Assembly (NCBI GenBank): GCA_965224785.1
Contig: OZ245062.1
Coordinates: 3,906,001 to 3,970,000 of the forward strand
Direction: 5' to 3'
Length of the DNA: 64,000 bases
DNA from: JALSNL01 sp036479585
Lineage (GTDB): Bacteria; Bacteroidota; Ignavibacteria; Ignavibacteriales; Melioribacteraceae
In this document: piece by piece, positions 45,201 through 53,852 of the stretch
How the letters are laid out: the number at the start of each line of letters is the position of its first letter
Position numbering within the stretch: the stretch's first letter is position 1
The notes under the pieces: model-generated
Seen by the model: only the letters and a program-made list of their open reading frames with translations
What the model was told of the DNA's origin: nothing
Databases searched by the model: none
Program-made: the position numbers and the translations under genes

Positions 45201-48200
45201 TATATATATGGCTCCGAGCAGAGTTATGATGTTTTCAAAAAAGAGTTAGAAAATGCTATAAGAATTGTAATGCACTATTGGGAAGAGTTTAAAAGTGAAA
45301 AATCGAAACTAGAAAACAAAGAAGTTCCACCCGAAGAAATTTTAGATAATATATTTAATACTTCTACTGATGAGGAATTTATTAATAATGTGCTGAGCGA
45401 TTTTAACATTATTAAGAACATTAAAAAGACAAAACAAAACAGCTTAACAATTAGTAACATTACTAATTTGTATCACTCATTTCCTAAAGAGAGTGGAGTT
45501 ACAATAAATTCAATTAATAAATCGCAAAATTCTGTTATTGAGTTTTATGAAAGTATTGGGCAATGTGATGATTTGCATAGCTTTATTCAAAGTAAAGCAT
45601 TTACAAAAATTTATGAAAATCTTTTACCGCAGATTTATAAAAATATTCCGCAAATAAAATATTTAGATATTAACACGGTTATTAATAAGTATGGCAAGCC
45701 AACCATTCAAAAGTATATCAACAATAAAATGGGCTTTAAGCCAAACGATTATGTGTTGGATAACCCGGATGAAAAAGTTATTCTAACTGAAATATTGATC
45801 GAGTTGGAAAAAATTCTTTTCTCCGATGCTAAATTTAAATTGATGGCAATTGATGTAAGTAAAAGCACCTATGCCGATAAAGCTAAGTTGGAAGGAATAA
45901 ATATTTTATTAAGGAAATTTGTTCGGGAATTATTGCTTCATTTTAATCTTCCTTTTGAGCAAGAAGCCATTGAACCTAATTACGAAGAATTGTTATATAC
46001 CACATCTGAAAATTTTGAAGATGTTCTTAGCTTCTCAGCTAATGCTTTAAATTTAAAACAATATGCAAATATTTTTATAGATAAAGTACTAAAGAATATT
46101 TCTCCTAATTTATTCTCAACTAAGATTGAAGGATTTATTCAGCAATCTTTATTTAAAAAGATATTTGATGAGCAAAGTAATGTTAATGCTCAACTACTGT
46201 TTTTCTATCTTCTTGCAAAGGATAATAATTTTGAAAATAGATTAAATGAAAAGATTCAACTTCTTTCGTCTAACCTTTCTAAAAAAGATGATGCAGAAAT
46301 AAAACTATTTAACGAAGATTTTATAATTGATATTTTTGGCAATGAGGTTGAAAATATTATTGATGAAATTATTAAACTAAAAAATGTAAAAATCACTCAA
46401 GAAAAATTGCATCAAACAACTCGTGAAATTGTTTTATTGTTTATCAGCATAATAAACAAAACTAGAGCAACAGAATATTACAATAAGTACACGCATACAC
46501 TTATCAAGTTTGTTGAAACAACTTACAGACAACAAAATTCCTACTTCAACGAAATGATTCAGCACGGAATTACATTGCACACAAATGCAAACTACCGAAA
46601 CAAAGTTTTGGAATCTTATGGCGATGGTTCGTTAGAATGGATTGATAAGGTAATGAAGAAGTGCGGTGTTGTTGCTTCGGAGCAGCCTGTGCAGACACAT
46701 ACTCGGATTGTTACTGATGCAAAAAAACGAGAGTATCCATTCCACAAAGTCGATAGAGAGGTTGAAAAAACAAAAAGAAATTTTAGCGAACCAAATGAGT
46801 ATATAAAAAATCTACGCACTAAACCGTCTTCGGTTTTCTTTGGAAATAGATTAACTAAGTTTGTTGATACTATGGATGCAAGCGATTACAGATGTAAAAT
46901 AATTAAGCACGGACTTGTAACTGCTCTTTTTGTTTTTCAAAAATCGTATATAAAATATTTAGCAGATCAGTACAGGTTGCTAACAGCCGATGAGGTTAGT
47001 CTTGCTGACCTTAAAGATTTTGTGCCAGACATAGTTTTGTTTTATGGAGCTCCTGAGAAAGTTATTTCATTTCCGCAAGTTGGCTACTTCGATTTGAAAG
47101 GTCCTAACGGAAATATCAAAACTGTCTTAACTCCGCTAAAGCAAGAGGTTGATTATTTTGGAGACATTAAGAAACCTTGGCTGACTATGATGAATGAGAA
47201 AATTAAAGAAATGGGTGGAATGCCAATTCACGGTTCACTGTTTGCAATTGAAGAAGAAGATGGAAGCATATTTGTAATTCAGGTTGCTGGAGATAGTGGA
47301 GTTGGAAAATCTGAAATGCTTGCAGCTATGATGCTCAAGTGGCTCAAAAAAGATTTGACCGGAATAAGATCCATTAAATTAATTGCTGGTGATATGTTTT
47401 ATATCTTCCCCGATAAAAATGGTAACCTTTACGGAATAGGAACAGAGGAGGGAGATTTTTCTAGAGTAACTGATTTTGATCCGGAATTTATTAAGCATTA
47501 CTATTCTCTGTTTGATAGTGCTGCGGATAGCAATGTTGAAGACCTAAACTCCAGAAGTACCATCAGCGGATTTTGCGATATTACAATGCCGTACAAAATA
47601 GATATTATGCTTACAGCAAGTAACTTTGGTAGAGAGGAAGCTGGAATTATTAGATTTAAAAATCCAGAAAACTTTTTGCTTTATAGAGACTCGCACGGTG
47701 AACGAAAAGAGAAAGCAACAAGTTCAGATAATCCAAACTTGCAAAGAACATTGTTGAGATATACAGGCGACAAAAATATTGTTGATGTTATGGATAAGCA
47801 CGGCAACTATCTTGACCAAGTTTTAGATTGGGAAAAAGATAGTTTTACAGGCAATTTCTATTTGTGTTCTTCGTATAAGATGATTGACAAATTAGATGTT
47901 GAAGAAGTTGTAAATAAAATATTTGTGGAAAAATCTTTCGAGTATTCCGACAACAATACTTACAACATTTCTTCTGTTAAATTTGATATTATTAAAAATA
48001 GATTTATTGCAAAGTGTAATAGTATCAATGGGGAGAGCAATGTAGACAAAGAAATATTATTAACTAGAGCAATCTTTGGAAACATCTTTAACTCACTTGC
48101 AAGTACTCCTGCTGGACAGCCGTTTATTGCCGAAGACAAACAATATGAATTGACAAAACATTTAGTTGAAATTCTTAAAGGCGGCTCTAAAGAAAAAGGT

Positions 48201-48866
48201 GCAGGCAAATACATTCAAATGGGTCTGCTCTCAACTGACTTGGGTAGAAAAGGAAAAGAAATATCCGGACCACAAGCTGCAGCTAAAGATATGGTTAGAA
48301 TGATGCAAGAAGTTAGAATTGCAAAACCAGAAATTAACGAAAACAAAAATTTTATTAGAAAAATAGTTAAAGAAAAATACGGACATATTTTTTCCGGAAA
48401 CAAAACAAACTCAGAAGTAAATAGATATAATTTTTATTTGTACCAACTTGAAGAAATGAGAAAAGCAGAGTTTGTTAGATTAGATAATGAGAAGCAGTCT
48501 GTTGACTTATCTTCTGTTCGGGGATTTAATCCAGTAGGTAAAAACAAAAAGTTTAGTCCGTTGCTTGTTACTCCAAATATAAATGTTGAGCTAAACGGTT
48601 TTACAGAAACGCATGAACAATTAATGGAGTTACCAAACAGCAAAGATTTTGCAGAAGATTTTTATAAAGATTGCAAAAGACTTTACATACCAGAAGGTTA
48701 TAGTAAGTTGACAATTGAAAACGATATGATGTTACAATTGCTACTAATGAATGGCTATTTAATTATAGAAGATCTTACAAGAGGAAGAATAACAGAAAAA
48801 GTTAACCGAGAAACTTTAGCTGCGGTAAAGTTTGCAGTTGTAAAAAGACTTGGTAAAATGAAATAG
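42237..48866 (+). CDS. Giant PLP aminotransferase-like / HPr-kinase-like P-loop fusion protein
   Basis: 2209 residues. A class I/II aminotransferase core is recognisable: NDPSNPSG (669-676), LLDEAY (DEAY 702-705), SLSTTKNLGATGSRLG with the predicted PLP lysine Lys746 and phosphate-binding Arg754, and LLRFSLGG with a substrate-binding Arg983. GGGAETAIDLF near 228 may be an early part of the same fold, separated by a long insert. Residues 1030-1590 look helical. Then MPIHGSLFAI, VIQVAGDSGVGKSEMLAAM (Walker A 1685-1692) and IKLIAGDMFYIFPD follow the order of the HPr kinase/PEPCK-like fold. I know no characterised protein of this layout. It has no signal peptide and is presumably cytosolic. It converges with the CotH gene with 2 bp between stops. 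Confidence 0.85.
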   Translation: MQNLGTPKLELRSETYDYINLFKSLGEQAENFMPNDTLNLLKNFVRVCYEEPIDPAKQLAEIDKYLLELKESLTGYVDVSLMLFPHEDSKAFQYRSKKQSFENKLKYFIDTEAVDAQTKEQTINILNSHDYSVGTPPVTEAHIELMYKLILGDDVNELRKFRDVIGVKGGVEEAQWDYLMDVLDQMIIQSSHYTTSAEREDFLNRTSLTISFKGLDGFIRTVVGGGAETAIDLFTSEIFNSDDVKVLDFTNSENLFKQIEEDTTSIFIVKVKSMRRNIFNDKNYFQHLSRLIFIDDSNESKSTNTSLVFCFHNKIINTLNKVHTKKLGALANSQLNLRLILDKVNDENLETFKNCTINKIEDYEKELEQLKIEQLGESENYSKDITLFKFNDFAKQIIKDKYTITKLRNYITLIQNCKNPKTLQRQNKALISEFETRTKAYFYSNIEKVHIATIVEGGGRGQIRTYGSYLLQRKLRSLKPSVIKKCKTIIDIIPDNYQRTLETHFHKNFGINLFLEKYKDFITKVENESDNKGRFNNLLIDLGIKANYDTKPKVEKDIIKEFVSNLGNLEITSIADDVQMIIRDILSDSVLMPYVLFNAEASWEYKDLFPEDRFDINPFDLEIGLDTEGRIDFDRLHHRLNRMKNNFQLFDDTENLWDKFCENLTIIINDPSNPSGYTDFNSVALVKFLKLLNNSKITLLLDEAYNDAVKLDDPQEPKWRTISRYVMNNISTLTNINVVSSLSTTKNLGATGSRLGSLVTSPSKKEVVEFAKKLNGIERGNTNSLYMLVNTIETAQSAKKIKDRMERELPKEASRYKIKARIEKYIIDEIESYNNKKAIVKQGKPVKRFSPFEGSPLHLFLLDELTSLDKLDVLDLPDDFKYKGEPFFSYYQKHLVFEINKFRVNKNFRTESLKRLNISKEVANLILSETENKYVDILPSDGSFLFSLQLKDLFFYQDLEKFTKKLAQERGVAVIPYQTGLLRFSLGGYIYGSEQSYDVFKKELENAIRIVMHYWEEFKSEKSKLENKEVPPEEILDNIFNTSTDEEFINNVLSDFNIIKNIKKTKQNSLTISNITNLYHSFPKESGVTINSINKSQNSVIEFYESIGQCDDLHSFIQSKAFTKIYENLLPQIYKNIPQIKYLDINTVINKYGKPTIQKYINNKMGFKPNDYVLDNPDEKVILTEILIELEKILFSDAKFKLMAIDVSKSTYADKAKLEGINILLRKFVRELLLHFNLPFEQEAIEPNYEELLYTTSENFEDVLSFSANALNLKQYANIFIDKVLKNISPNLFSTKIEGFIQQSLFKKIFDEQSNVNAQLLFFYLLAKDNNFENRLNEKIQLLSSNLSKKDDAEIKLFNEDFIIDIFGNEVENIIDEIIKLKNVKITQEKLHQTTREIVLLFISIINKTRATEYYNKYTHTLIKFVETTYRQQNSYFNEMIQHGITLHTNANYRNKVLESYGDGSLEWIDKVMKKCGVVASEQPVQTHTRIVTDAKKREYPFHKVDREVEKTKRNFSEPNEYIKNLRTKPSSVFFGNRLTKFVDTMDASDYRCKIIKHGLVTALFVFQKSYIKYLADQYRLLTADEVSLADLKDFVPDIVLFYGAPEKVISFPQVGYFDLKGPNGNIKTVLTPLKQEVDYFGDIKKPWLTMMNEKIKEMGGMPIHGSLFAIEEEDGSIFVIQVAGDSGVGKSEMLAAMMLKWLKKDLTGIRSIKLIAGDMFYIFPDKNGNLYGIGTEEGDFSRVTDFDPEFIKHYYSLFDSAADSNVEDLNSRSTISGFCDITMPYKIDIMLTASNFGREEAGIIRFKNPENFLLYRDSHGERKEKATSSDNPNLQRTLLRYTGDKNIVDVMDKHGNYLDQVLDWEKDSFTGNFYLCSSYKMIDKLDVEEVVNKIFVEKSFEYSDNNTYNISSVKFDIIKNRFIAKCNSINGESNVDKEILLTRAIFGNIFNSLASTPAGQPFIAEDKQYELTKHLVEILKGGSKEKGAGKYIQMGLLSTDLGRKGKEISGPQAAAKDMVRMMQEVRIAKPEINENKNFIRKIVKEKYGHIFSGNKTNSEVNRYNFYLYQLEEMRKAEFVRLDNEKQSVDLSSVRGFNPVGKNKKFSPLLVTPNINVELNGFTETHEQLMELPNSKDFAEDFYKDCKRLYIPEGYSKLTIENDMMLQLLLMNGYLIIEDLTRGRITEKVNRETLAAVKFAVVKRLGKMK

Positions 48867-48868
48867 GA

Positions 48869-51748
48869 TTATTTAAGTACGATCATTTTTTTAGTTTTAA
48901 TTTTATTGCCAATGGTTATTTGATAATAAAAAACGCCACTTGCTAAATTGCTAGCATCAAAAGTTACTTCATAATTGCCTGGGTTTTGTTTCTTGTTTAT
49001 TAGTGTTGCAATTGCCCTTCCCAGCACATCGTAAATTGTTAATTGTACCAATTGTTCTTGTAGAGACGTTGTATGCAACGTCTCTACTGAATATTTTATT
49101 GTAGTAGTTGGGTTAAATGGATTTGGATAGTTTTGTTCCAATTCAAAAGTAGTTTTGATATTATTTTTTTCTGTTAAAACAGATGAAACAATATCGTCCA
49201 ATCCAGGAGAACCACCAACATTTCCGGAGGCTTCCCAATAGTTTGCATTTTTGGGATTATCAGTTGGATTTGCCTTTGAAGCTACAAGTGAATATCCATT
49301 GCCATCAGCAGATTCTTCCCATGGAGATTTATCATCATACTCAAATGAAAAAACTATTTCATTTGCGGCATTAACAAATTCAATTTTTTCTCCCCCATTA
49401 TTTAATTGCCCACTAAATTCTGCATTAGGAAAAAAACTATATCTATTTTTAAAGTTTAATGAATCAGAAGCTAGTACAATAATTTCTCCTTCAGAAATTA
49501 CAGTTCCTTTTGGAAAAAGATAATCAATTCCATTCGTAAAAAACGAAGAGGATAAATTTAATTCTGTTAAGCCAATATTTTTTAACTCTATAAACTCAAA
49601 CTCCTTACCACTTATTGTATCTTGTCCAACAACTTCATCTAAAGGATGATAATGTAGTTCAGTAATTTTTAAATTAGAAAGGTTTTCATCAATAATAAAT
49701 TTAGCCTCGTTTAAAATGCTCCATTTGTTATTGGTTAAGGAACGAGTTTTAATTTGTGTTGTTTCATTAATTATAATTGATTGGTTATATAATTTGGCAG
49801 TAGAAGAAACATCCCCGTTGTAATTGTTTTTGGGATCAGTATTATCTTCCGTATAATAAATTGTACTTTCTGTAGAAGTTATTGCAACAGCAAGTCCCCT
49901 ATTTACAAGCCCTCTGGCAGAACTGAATTGCGGAGGCAATAAATTGTTGAATAAATCTTTGTTAATTAATTGTTCAAGTACAATACTATTTCTGTTTGGC
50001 AAAAAAGTATTAAGTATAAAATCAACTGCGTTATTCCAATCTGTTTTTGTAAAAGGCTCTTCCCTTTTGGAGTCTCCCCACCTTGCTGATTCGGCAATAA
50101 TTGCAGTTTCTATTTGTGCCTTTCTCTCGTTAATTCTTTTAATGTTCTTATCTAAAGTCAATGCTCCGTTATTAAAAAAATGTTTATAAACTCTATCGGC
50201 AAATCTTAATCGGTAATTTTTATTATCAGATAATTTTTGATGAATCCATTGAGGGTTAGAGTGTTGGAATTGTTCTCCTGCCTGAAAAGGACCCGTTCTG
50301 TCTAGTCCCCAATCTCTATCCTGCATAGAATGTTCTGCATCATGTCTAAAAAATTTAAAGCCATCTGGATTAATTCTATTGTAAATAGTATAAAAATTAT
50401 TTGGTCTTTCATTATTTCTATAGTTGGTAATTGGTCCATCAAAATCGCCAGTAAAAAAAGTTATAAGCATATAATCAATAAGATTATCTACATCCAATAG
50501 TTTTTCATAGTTGGGGTTACGAGAACCATCCGAATTTAATCCTTGAAGTTTAAAGTATAGCTCATCATTACGAAATCCTACTTCTCCTGCATCCCAAAGT
50601 TCTTTCCATTTATCTAGTGTACCATCAGTGGCTTCAATACTATATTTGTCAAAATTCTCTCCAGCATTCACTTTAATTACATCGTAGTCGTCCTTGTTAC
50701 CTCCAAAGTAAGATGCTGCAAATGAAGCCTCAGATCTTTCTTGGGTTTGGTATAAACCCCAATAAGTTCCGTTAATATATAAATGATAATATCTACTCCT
50801 TGTATATGGTTGGTTCATATCTCTTTGTGTGTCTCTGGAAAAAACCTCTTTTAAAAATGTATTACCAGAATTCCCTTTATATGCCCAAGAATAATTTTGT
50901 GAAGTTCTTAAGTCTATATTATCAAACTCTTCAACTCCCTCTTTGCCAAACAAAGGATATTTTAATTTACCAACTCCATACTCTTTCCTAAAAATAAAAC
51001 GAAAAGCATGTTTAGGATTATCATTATGTCTGCTCCATCCGCCTCTTATTCTTATTCCGCAATCTATTTGAAAACTATTAGTTCCATTATGGTTTAATAA
51101 TTCTAAAGATACATCTCTTTCCCAATCTCTACCATGAAAAAATGCGTTTGAATATATTCCTCTATATGTATCAAAAAGACTATCCAAATCTATTACCAAT
51201 GAAAATATTGGTAGTGAAGTAAAAGCTTCATTCATTTGTGTAGCATAAGTTGGGTTATTATAAATTTCAGGATCTAATCCATAGCTTATGTCATGTTCCC
51301 TTTCGTTTATGAAAGTTAACCAACTTGGTCCTGGTAAAATATTATCTATAGAAAATTCAATAATTTTATTTGTAAACAAATAAGTGTGAGTGTAAATTTT
51401 ACTTGCTAGGGAATCGTTTATAACTGCACACGACTTAATAATAAATCCAGGTGCATAATCTCGATTGCTATTGTTATTAGGATCTACCGTAATGATTAAA
51501 GGGGTATTGCTACTGATAGAAGTTTTAGATGTAAATGGGTTTGTTCCATCTAAAGTATAAAGAATTTTTTCATTCGGATTGTTACTAGTAATTTCTAAAC
51601 TAAATGGTTCTGTATATAAACCTCTTTCATGTGAAAAGTACAGAATTTCATTTGCATAAATAGCTGTAGAAAAAGAACAAAGCAAAATCAATATTAATAA
51701 GCTGAATAGGTTTTTGGAATAAATTTTTATTGCAAAAGTTTTATTCAT
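48869..51748 (-). CDS. Secreted CotH-kinase-family protein with T9SS sorting domain
   Basis: 959 residues. A signal peptide (about 1-33) is followed by a chitobiase-type C-terminal domain (YTEPFSLEITSNNPNEKILY). A CotH kinase domain spans about 190-520 (CGIRIRGGWSRHNDNPKHAF; FKFFRHDAEHSMQDRDWGLD). A second chitobiase-type domain is near 600-665, and a lamin-tail domain lies near 670-790. The C-terminal secretion domain is NYPNPFNPTTTIKYS through GVFYYQITIGNKIKTKKMIV. CotH proteins phosphorylate proteins on the spore surface in Bacillus; the role of secreted homologues is open. The sorting domain implies export by the type IX system, whose core genes are not in this window. Confidence 0.9.
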   Translation of the reverse strand: MNKTFAIKIYSKNLFSLLILILLCSFSTAIYANEILYFSHERGLYTEPFSLEITSNNPNEKILYTLDGTNPFTSKTSISSNTPLIITVDPNNNSNRDYAPGFIIKSCAVINDSLASKIYTHTYLFTNKIIEFSIDNILPGPSWLTFINEREHDISYGLDPEIYNNPTYATQMNEAFTSLPIFSLVIDLDSLFDTYRGIYSNAFFHGRDWERDVSLELLNHNGTNSFQIDCGIRIRGGWSRHNDNPKHAFRFIFRKEYGVGKLKYPLFGKEGVEEFDNIDLRTSQNYSWAYKGNSGNTFLKEVFSRDTQRDMNQPYTRSRYYHLYINGTYWGLYQTQERSEASFAASYFGGNKDDYDVIKVNAGENFDKYSIEATDGTLDKWKELWDAGEVGFRNDELYFKLQGLNSDGSRNPNYEKLLDVDNLIDYMLITFFTGDFDGPITNYRNNERPNNFYTIYNRINPDGFKFFRHDAEHSMQDRDWGLDRTGPFQAGEQFQHSNPQWIHQKLSDNKNYRLRFADRVYKHFFNNGALTLDKNIKRINERKAQIETAIIAESARWGDSKREEPFTKTDWNNAVDFILNTFLPNRNSIVLEQLINKDLFNNLLPPQFSSARGLVNRGLAVAITSTESTIYYTEDNTDPKNNYNGDVSSTAKLYNQSIIINETTQIKTRSLTNNKWSILNEAKFIIDENLSNLKITELHYHPLDEVVGQDTISGKEFEFIELKNIGLTELNLSSSFFTNGIDYLFPKGTVISEGEIIVLASDSLNFKNRYSFFPNAEFSGQLNNGGEKIEFVNAANEIVFSFEYDDKSPWEESADGNGYSLVASKANPTDNPKNANYWEASGNVGGSPGLDDIVSSVLTEKNNIKTTFELEQNYPNPFNPTTTIKYSVETLHTTSLQEQLVQLTIYDVLGRAIATLINKKQNPGNYEVTFDASNLASGVFYYQITIGNKIKTKKMIVLK
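49060..49087. repeat. Perfect palindrome inside the T9SS sorting domain
   Basis: GTAGAGACGTTG (49060-49071) and CAACGTCTCTAC (49076-49087) form a perfect 12-bp stem with a 4-base loop, TATG. On the coding strand it reads VETLHTTSLQ between IKYS and EQLVQLTIYDV. In other sorting domains of this type that loop is short or absent. The sequence looks like a dispersed intergenic palindrome that was inserted in frame. Confidence 0.75.
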
Positions 51749-51843
51749 GATAACTAATTTAAATTTATCTTGTTCTAAATATAATCAAACAAACTAGACA
51801 TTATTTGACGTTGCCAATTAAAAAAGAGATTTTTTAAAATAAA

Positions 51844-51869
51844 AAAGCGGTTAAAGAATTAACCGCTTT
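51844..51869 (-). terminator. Intrinsic terminator of the sigma factor gene
   Basis: AAAGCGGTTAA (51844-51854) and TTAACCGCTTT (51859-51869) form a perfect 11-bp stem with loop AGAA. On the minus strand the stem is followed by a run of T. It lies 32 bp after the sigma-factor stop codon. Confidence 0.87.
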
Positions 51870-51901
51870 GTAAAAATTAAAGAGACAAATCAGAAAAAAT
51901 A

Positions 51902-52762
51902 TTAGCCTAAATATACTTTTAGTTTTTTACTTCTAGAAGCATGTCTTAACTTTCTTAAAGCTTGTTCTTTAATTTGTCTAACTCTTTCTCTAGTAAGATT
52001 AAGAATCTCACCAATTTCTTCTAAAGTTGCAGTATATTCTGTGTTAAACCCAAAATACAATTTAATTACAGTTGCTTCTTTATCAGAAAGAGTAGAAAGA
52101 ACTCGTTCAATTTCATTTCTTAAAGATTCACTCATCAATGAATTGTCAGGTGCTGGTTGAGCGTCGTTTGGCATAACATCTAACAAGCTACTTTTGCTAT
52201 CTTCACTTTGAGAAAAAGGTGCATCTACAGAAACTTGACGACCAGAATGTCTTAAAGTATAAGCAACATCGTCCATATTCATATCTAATTCTTGAGCAAT
52301 TTCTTCTACGCTTGGTTTGCGTTCAAGCTCTTGTTCTAATCTGCTTGCCGCTTTAGAAATTTTGGATAGTTCACCAACTCTATTTAATGGCAAACGTACC
52401 ATTCTTGATTGATCTGCAATAGCTTGCATAATAGATTGACGGATCCACCAAACAGCATAAGAAATAAATTTGAATCCTCTAGTTTCATCAAATTTTTTGG
52501 CTGCTTTAATTAAGCCCAAGTTTCCTTCATTAATCAAATCACTTAAAGGTAACCCTTGGTGTTGATACTGTTTTGCAACACTAACAACAAATCTAAGATT
52601 TGCTTTAGTAAGTTTGTCTAATGCATATTTGCTACCTTCACGTATTTGAACAGCCAACGTTATTTCTTCTTCCGGTGTAATCAAATCAACCTTTCCAATT
52701 TCTTGAAAATATTTATCTAATGATTGACTTTCTCGATTCGTTATTTGTTTAGTAATTTTCAA
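51902..52762 (-). CDS. rpoD: Primary-type RNA polymerase sigma factor (RpoD/SigA family)
   Basis: About 286 residues. Region 1.2 (SLDKYFQEIGKVDLITPEEE), regions 2.1-2.4 (DLINEGNLGLIKAAKKFDE; RGFKFISYAVWWIRQSIMQA), region 3 (IAQELDMNMDDVAYTLRHSG) and region 4.2 (YTATLEEIGEILNLTRERVRQIKEQAL) are all complete. The first part of region 1.1 is missing, as in the short primary sigma of Bacteroidota/Chlorobi. I place the start at TTG 52762, which has a GGGAG Shine-Dalgarno 8 nt upstream and gives the typical N-terminus KITKQITNRESQSL. A GTG at 52777 would add five residues but has no ribosome site. A near-consensus promoter and a terminator flank the gene, so it is monocistronic. Confidence 0.93.
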   Translation of the reverse strand: MKITKQITNRESQSLDKYFQEIGKVDLITPEEEITLAVQIREGSKYALDKLTKANLRFVVSVAKQYQHQGLPLSDLINEGNLGLIKAAKKFDETRGFKFISYAVWWIRQSIMQAIADQSRMVRLPLNRVGELSKISKAASRLEQELERKPSVEEIAQELDMNMDDVAYTLRHSGRQVSVDAPFSQSEDSKSSLLDVMPNDAQPAPDNSLMSESLRNEIERVLSTLSDKEATVIKLYFGFNTEYTATLEEIGEILNLTRERVRQIKEQALRKLRHASRSKKLKVYLG

Positions 52763-52820
52763 ATCGGATGCTCCCACAATTTAGGTTTAGTAAAAATATT
52801 ATAATGTTAAATAACTTTAG

Positions 52821-52849
52821 TATATACGTCATTTCTTTGATATTGTCAA
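52821..52849 (-). promoter_or_regulatory. Sigma-70-type promoter of rpoD
   Basis: On the minus strand TTGACA (52849-52844), a 17-bp spacer and TATATA (52826-52821) form a near-consensus promoter about 45-60 bp upstream of the sigma gene. This is the -35/-10 type, rather than the -33/-7 type of Bacteroides. Confidence 0.75.
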
Positions 52850-53213
52850 GCATTATTTTAGAGAAAAATTTATAACCTAAAAACTTGACTTTTTCCTAAT
52901 AGAACTTTGATTTCCAAGTACTTTTATAAAATATCAAAAGTATGTTATCTTTGTTTATTACGAACTGAAATGTATATAATAAAAAATGAAACTATGTTAT
53001 CTAAATCACAATTATTTAATTAAGATTCTCATATTCGTACGTTTTTTACATTTTTTAATGAAAAATTTAAAGATTAACATTAAGTTTCCAAAAATAAGGA
53101 TATTTGTGCATTGATTAGTTACTAAAATATCAAGAAGCTAGAATACGTATTTTTGGTTTTAAGAAAGGTTGTTGTAAAAAAAATAGCAAAGGAAGGTTTA
53201 GTTGCACATACAA
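52850..53213. other. Intergenic region between marC and rpoD
   Basis: 364 bp, strongly AT-rich, beyond the rpoD promoter and after the end of the minus-strand marC gene. No gene, tRNA or clear terminator for marC was seen. Short hexanucleotide promoter-like boxes could be found, but none is convincing. Confidence 0.5.
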
Positions 53214-53852
53214 TCAATTTAATTTAAGCATATTTCTTACAAGAGGAGTTAGCCCACTAAACAAAAACTCAACAGCAATAACCATTACAATCAATCCCAT
53301 TATCCTCATTAAAACCTTATTTCCGCTATCTCCCAAAAACTCCATTACTTTTCTTCCACCTAGAAGCGAAAAAAGCATAATTAGCAATACTATAACAATA
53401 ACCAAAAACAAAAATAATGTTTGAGTTATATTTGTAGCATCATTATACAAAACAATAGAAACTGTAATTGCACCAGGGCCGCAAATTAATGGTATTGCTA
53501 AAGGAGTAATAGCAATATCATTCAAATCCTCAAAATAATCATCCTCACTAGATTTTGTTCTAATAATTCTAGCCTGAAGCATATCATAACCTGTAATAAA
53601 AAAAATGATTCCACCAACAACTCGCAAGCTGTTGACTGAAATTGCAAAAATATCAAAAATGAATTTTCCTGTAACTGCAAAAACAATTAGAATAATAAAA
53701 GCTGTAAAAACTGCTTTATACGCAACCATTTTGGCATCTTTTGGCTCTAATCCGTTGGTTAAAGAAATATAAACCGGAATGATTCCTAACGGATTCATCA
53801 TTGTAAATAAAGATGTAAATGCAACTAATGAAAATTCAACTAATGTATCCAT
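53214..53852 (-). CDS. MarC family integral membrane protein
   Basis: 212 residues with about six hydrophobic helices. MMNPLGIIPVYISLTNGLEP near 18, FFITGYDMLQAR near 88, and ITPLAIPLICGPGAITVSIV near 112 are the conserved MarC/UPF0056 blocks. The family was once linked to multiple antibiotic resistance, but E. coli MarC is not required for it, so the function is open. It is divergent from the giant coiled-coil gene across a 734-bp spacer. Confidence 0.92.
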   Translation of the reverse strand: MDTLVEFSLVAFTSLFTMMNPLGIIPVYISLTNGLEPKDAKMVAYKAVFTAFIILIVFAVTGKFIFDIFAISVNSLRVVGGIIFFITGYDMLQARIIRTKSSEDDYFEDLNDIAITPLAIPLICGPGAITVSIVLYNDATNITQTLFLFLVIVIVLLIMLFSLLGGRKVMEFLGDSGNKVLMRIMGLIVMVIAVEFLFSGLTPLVRNMLKLN

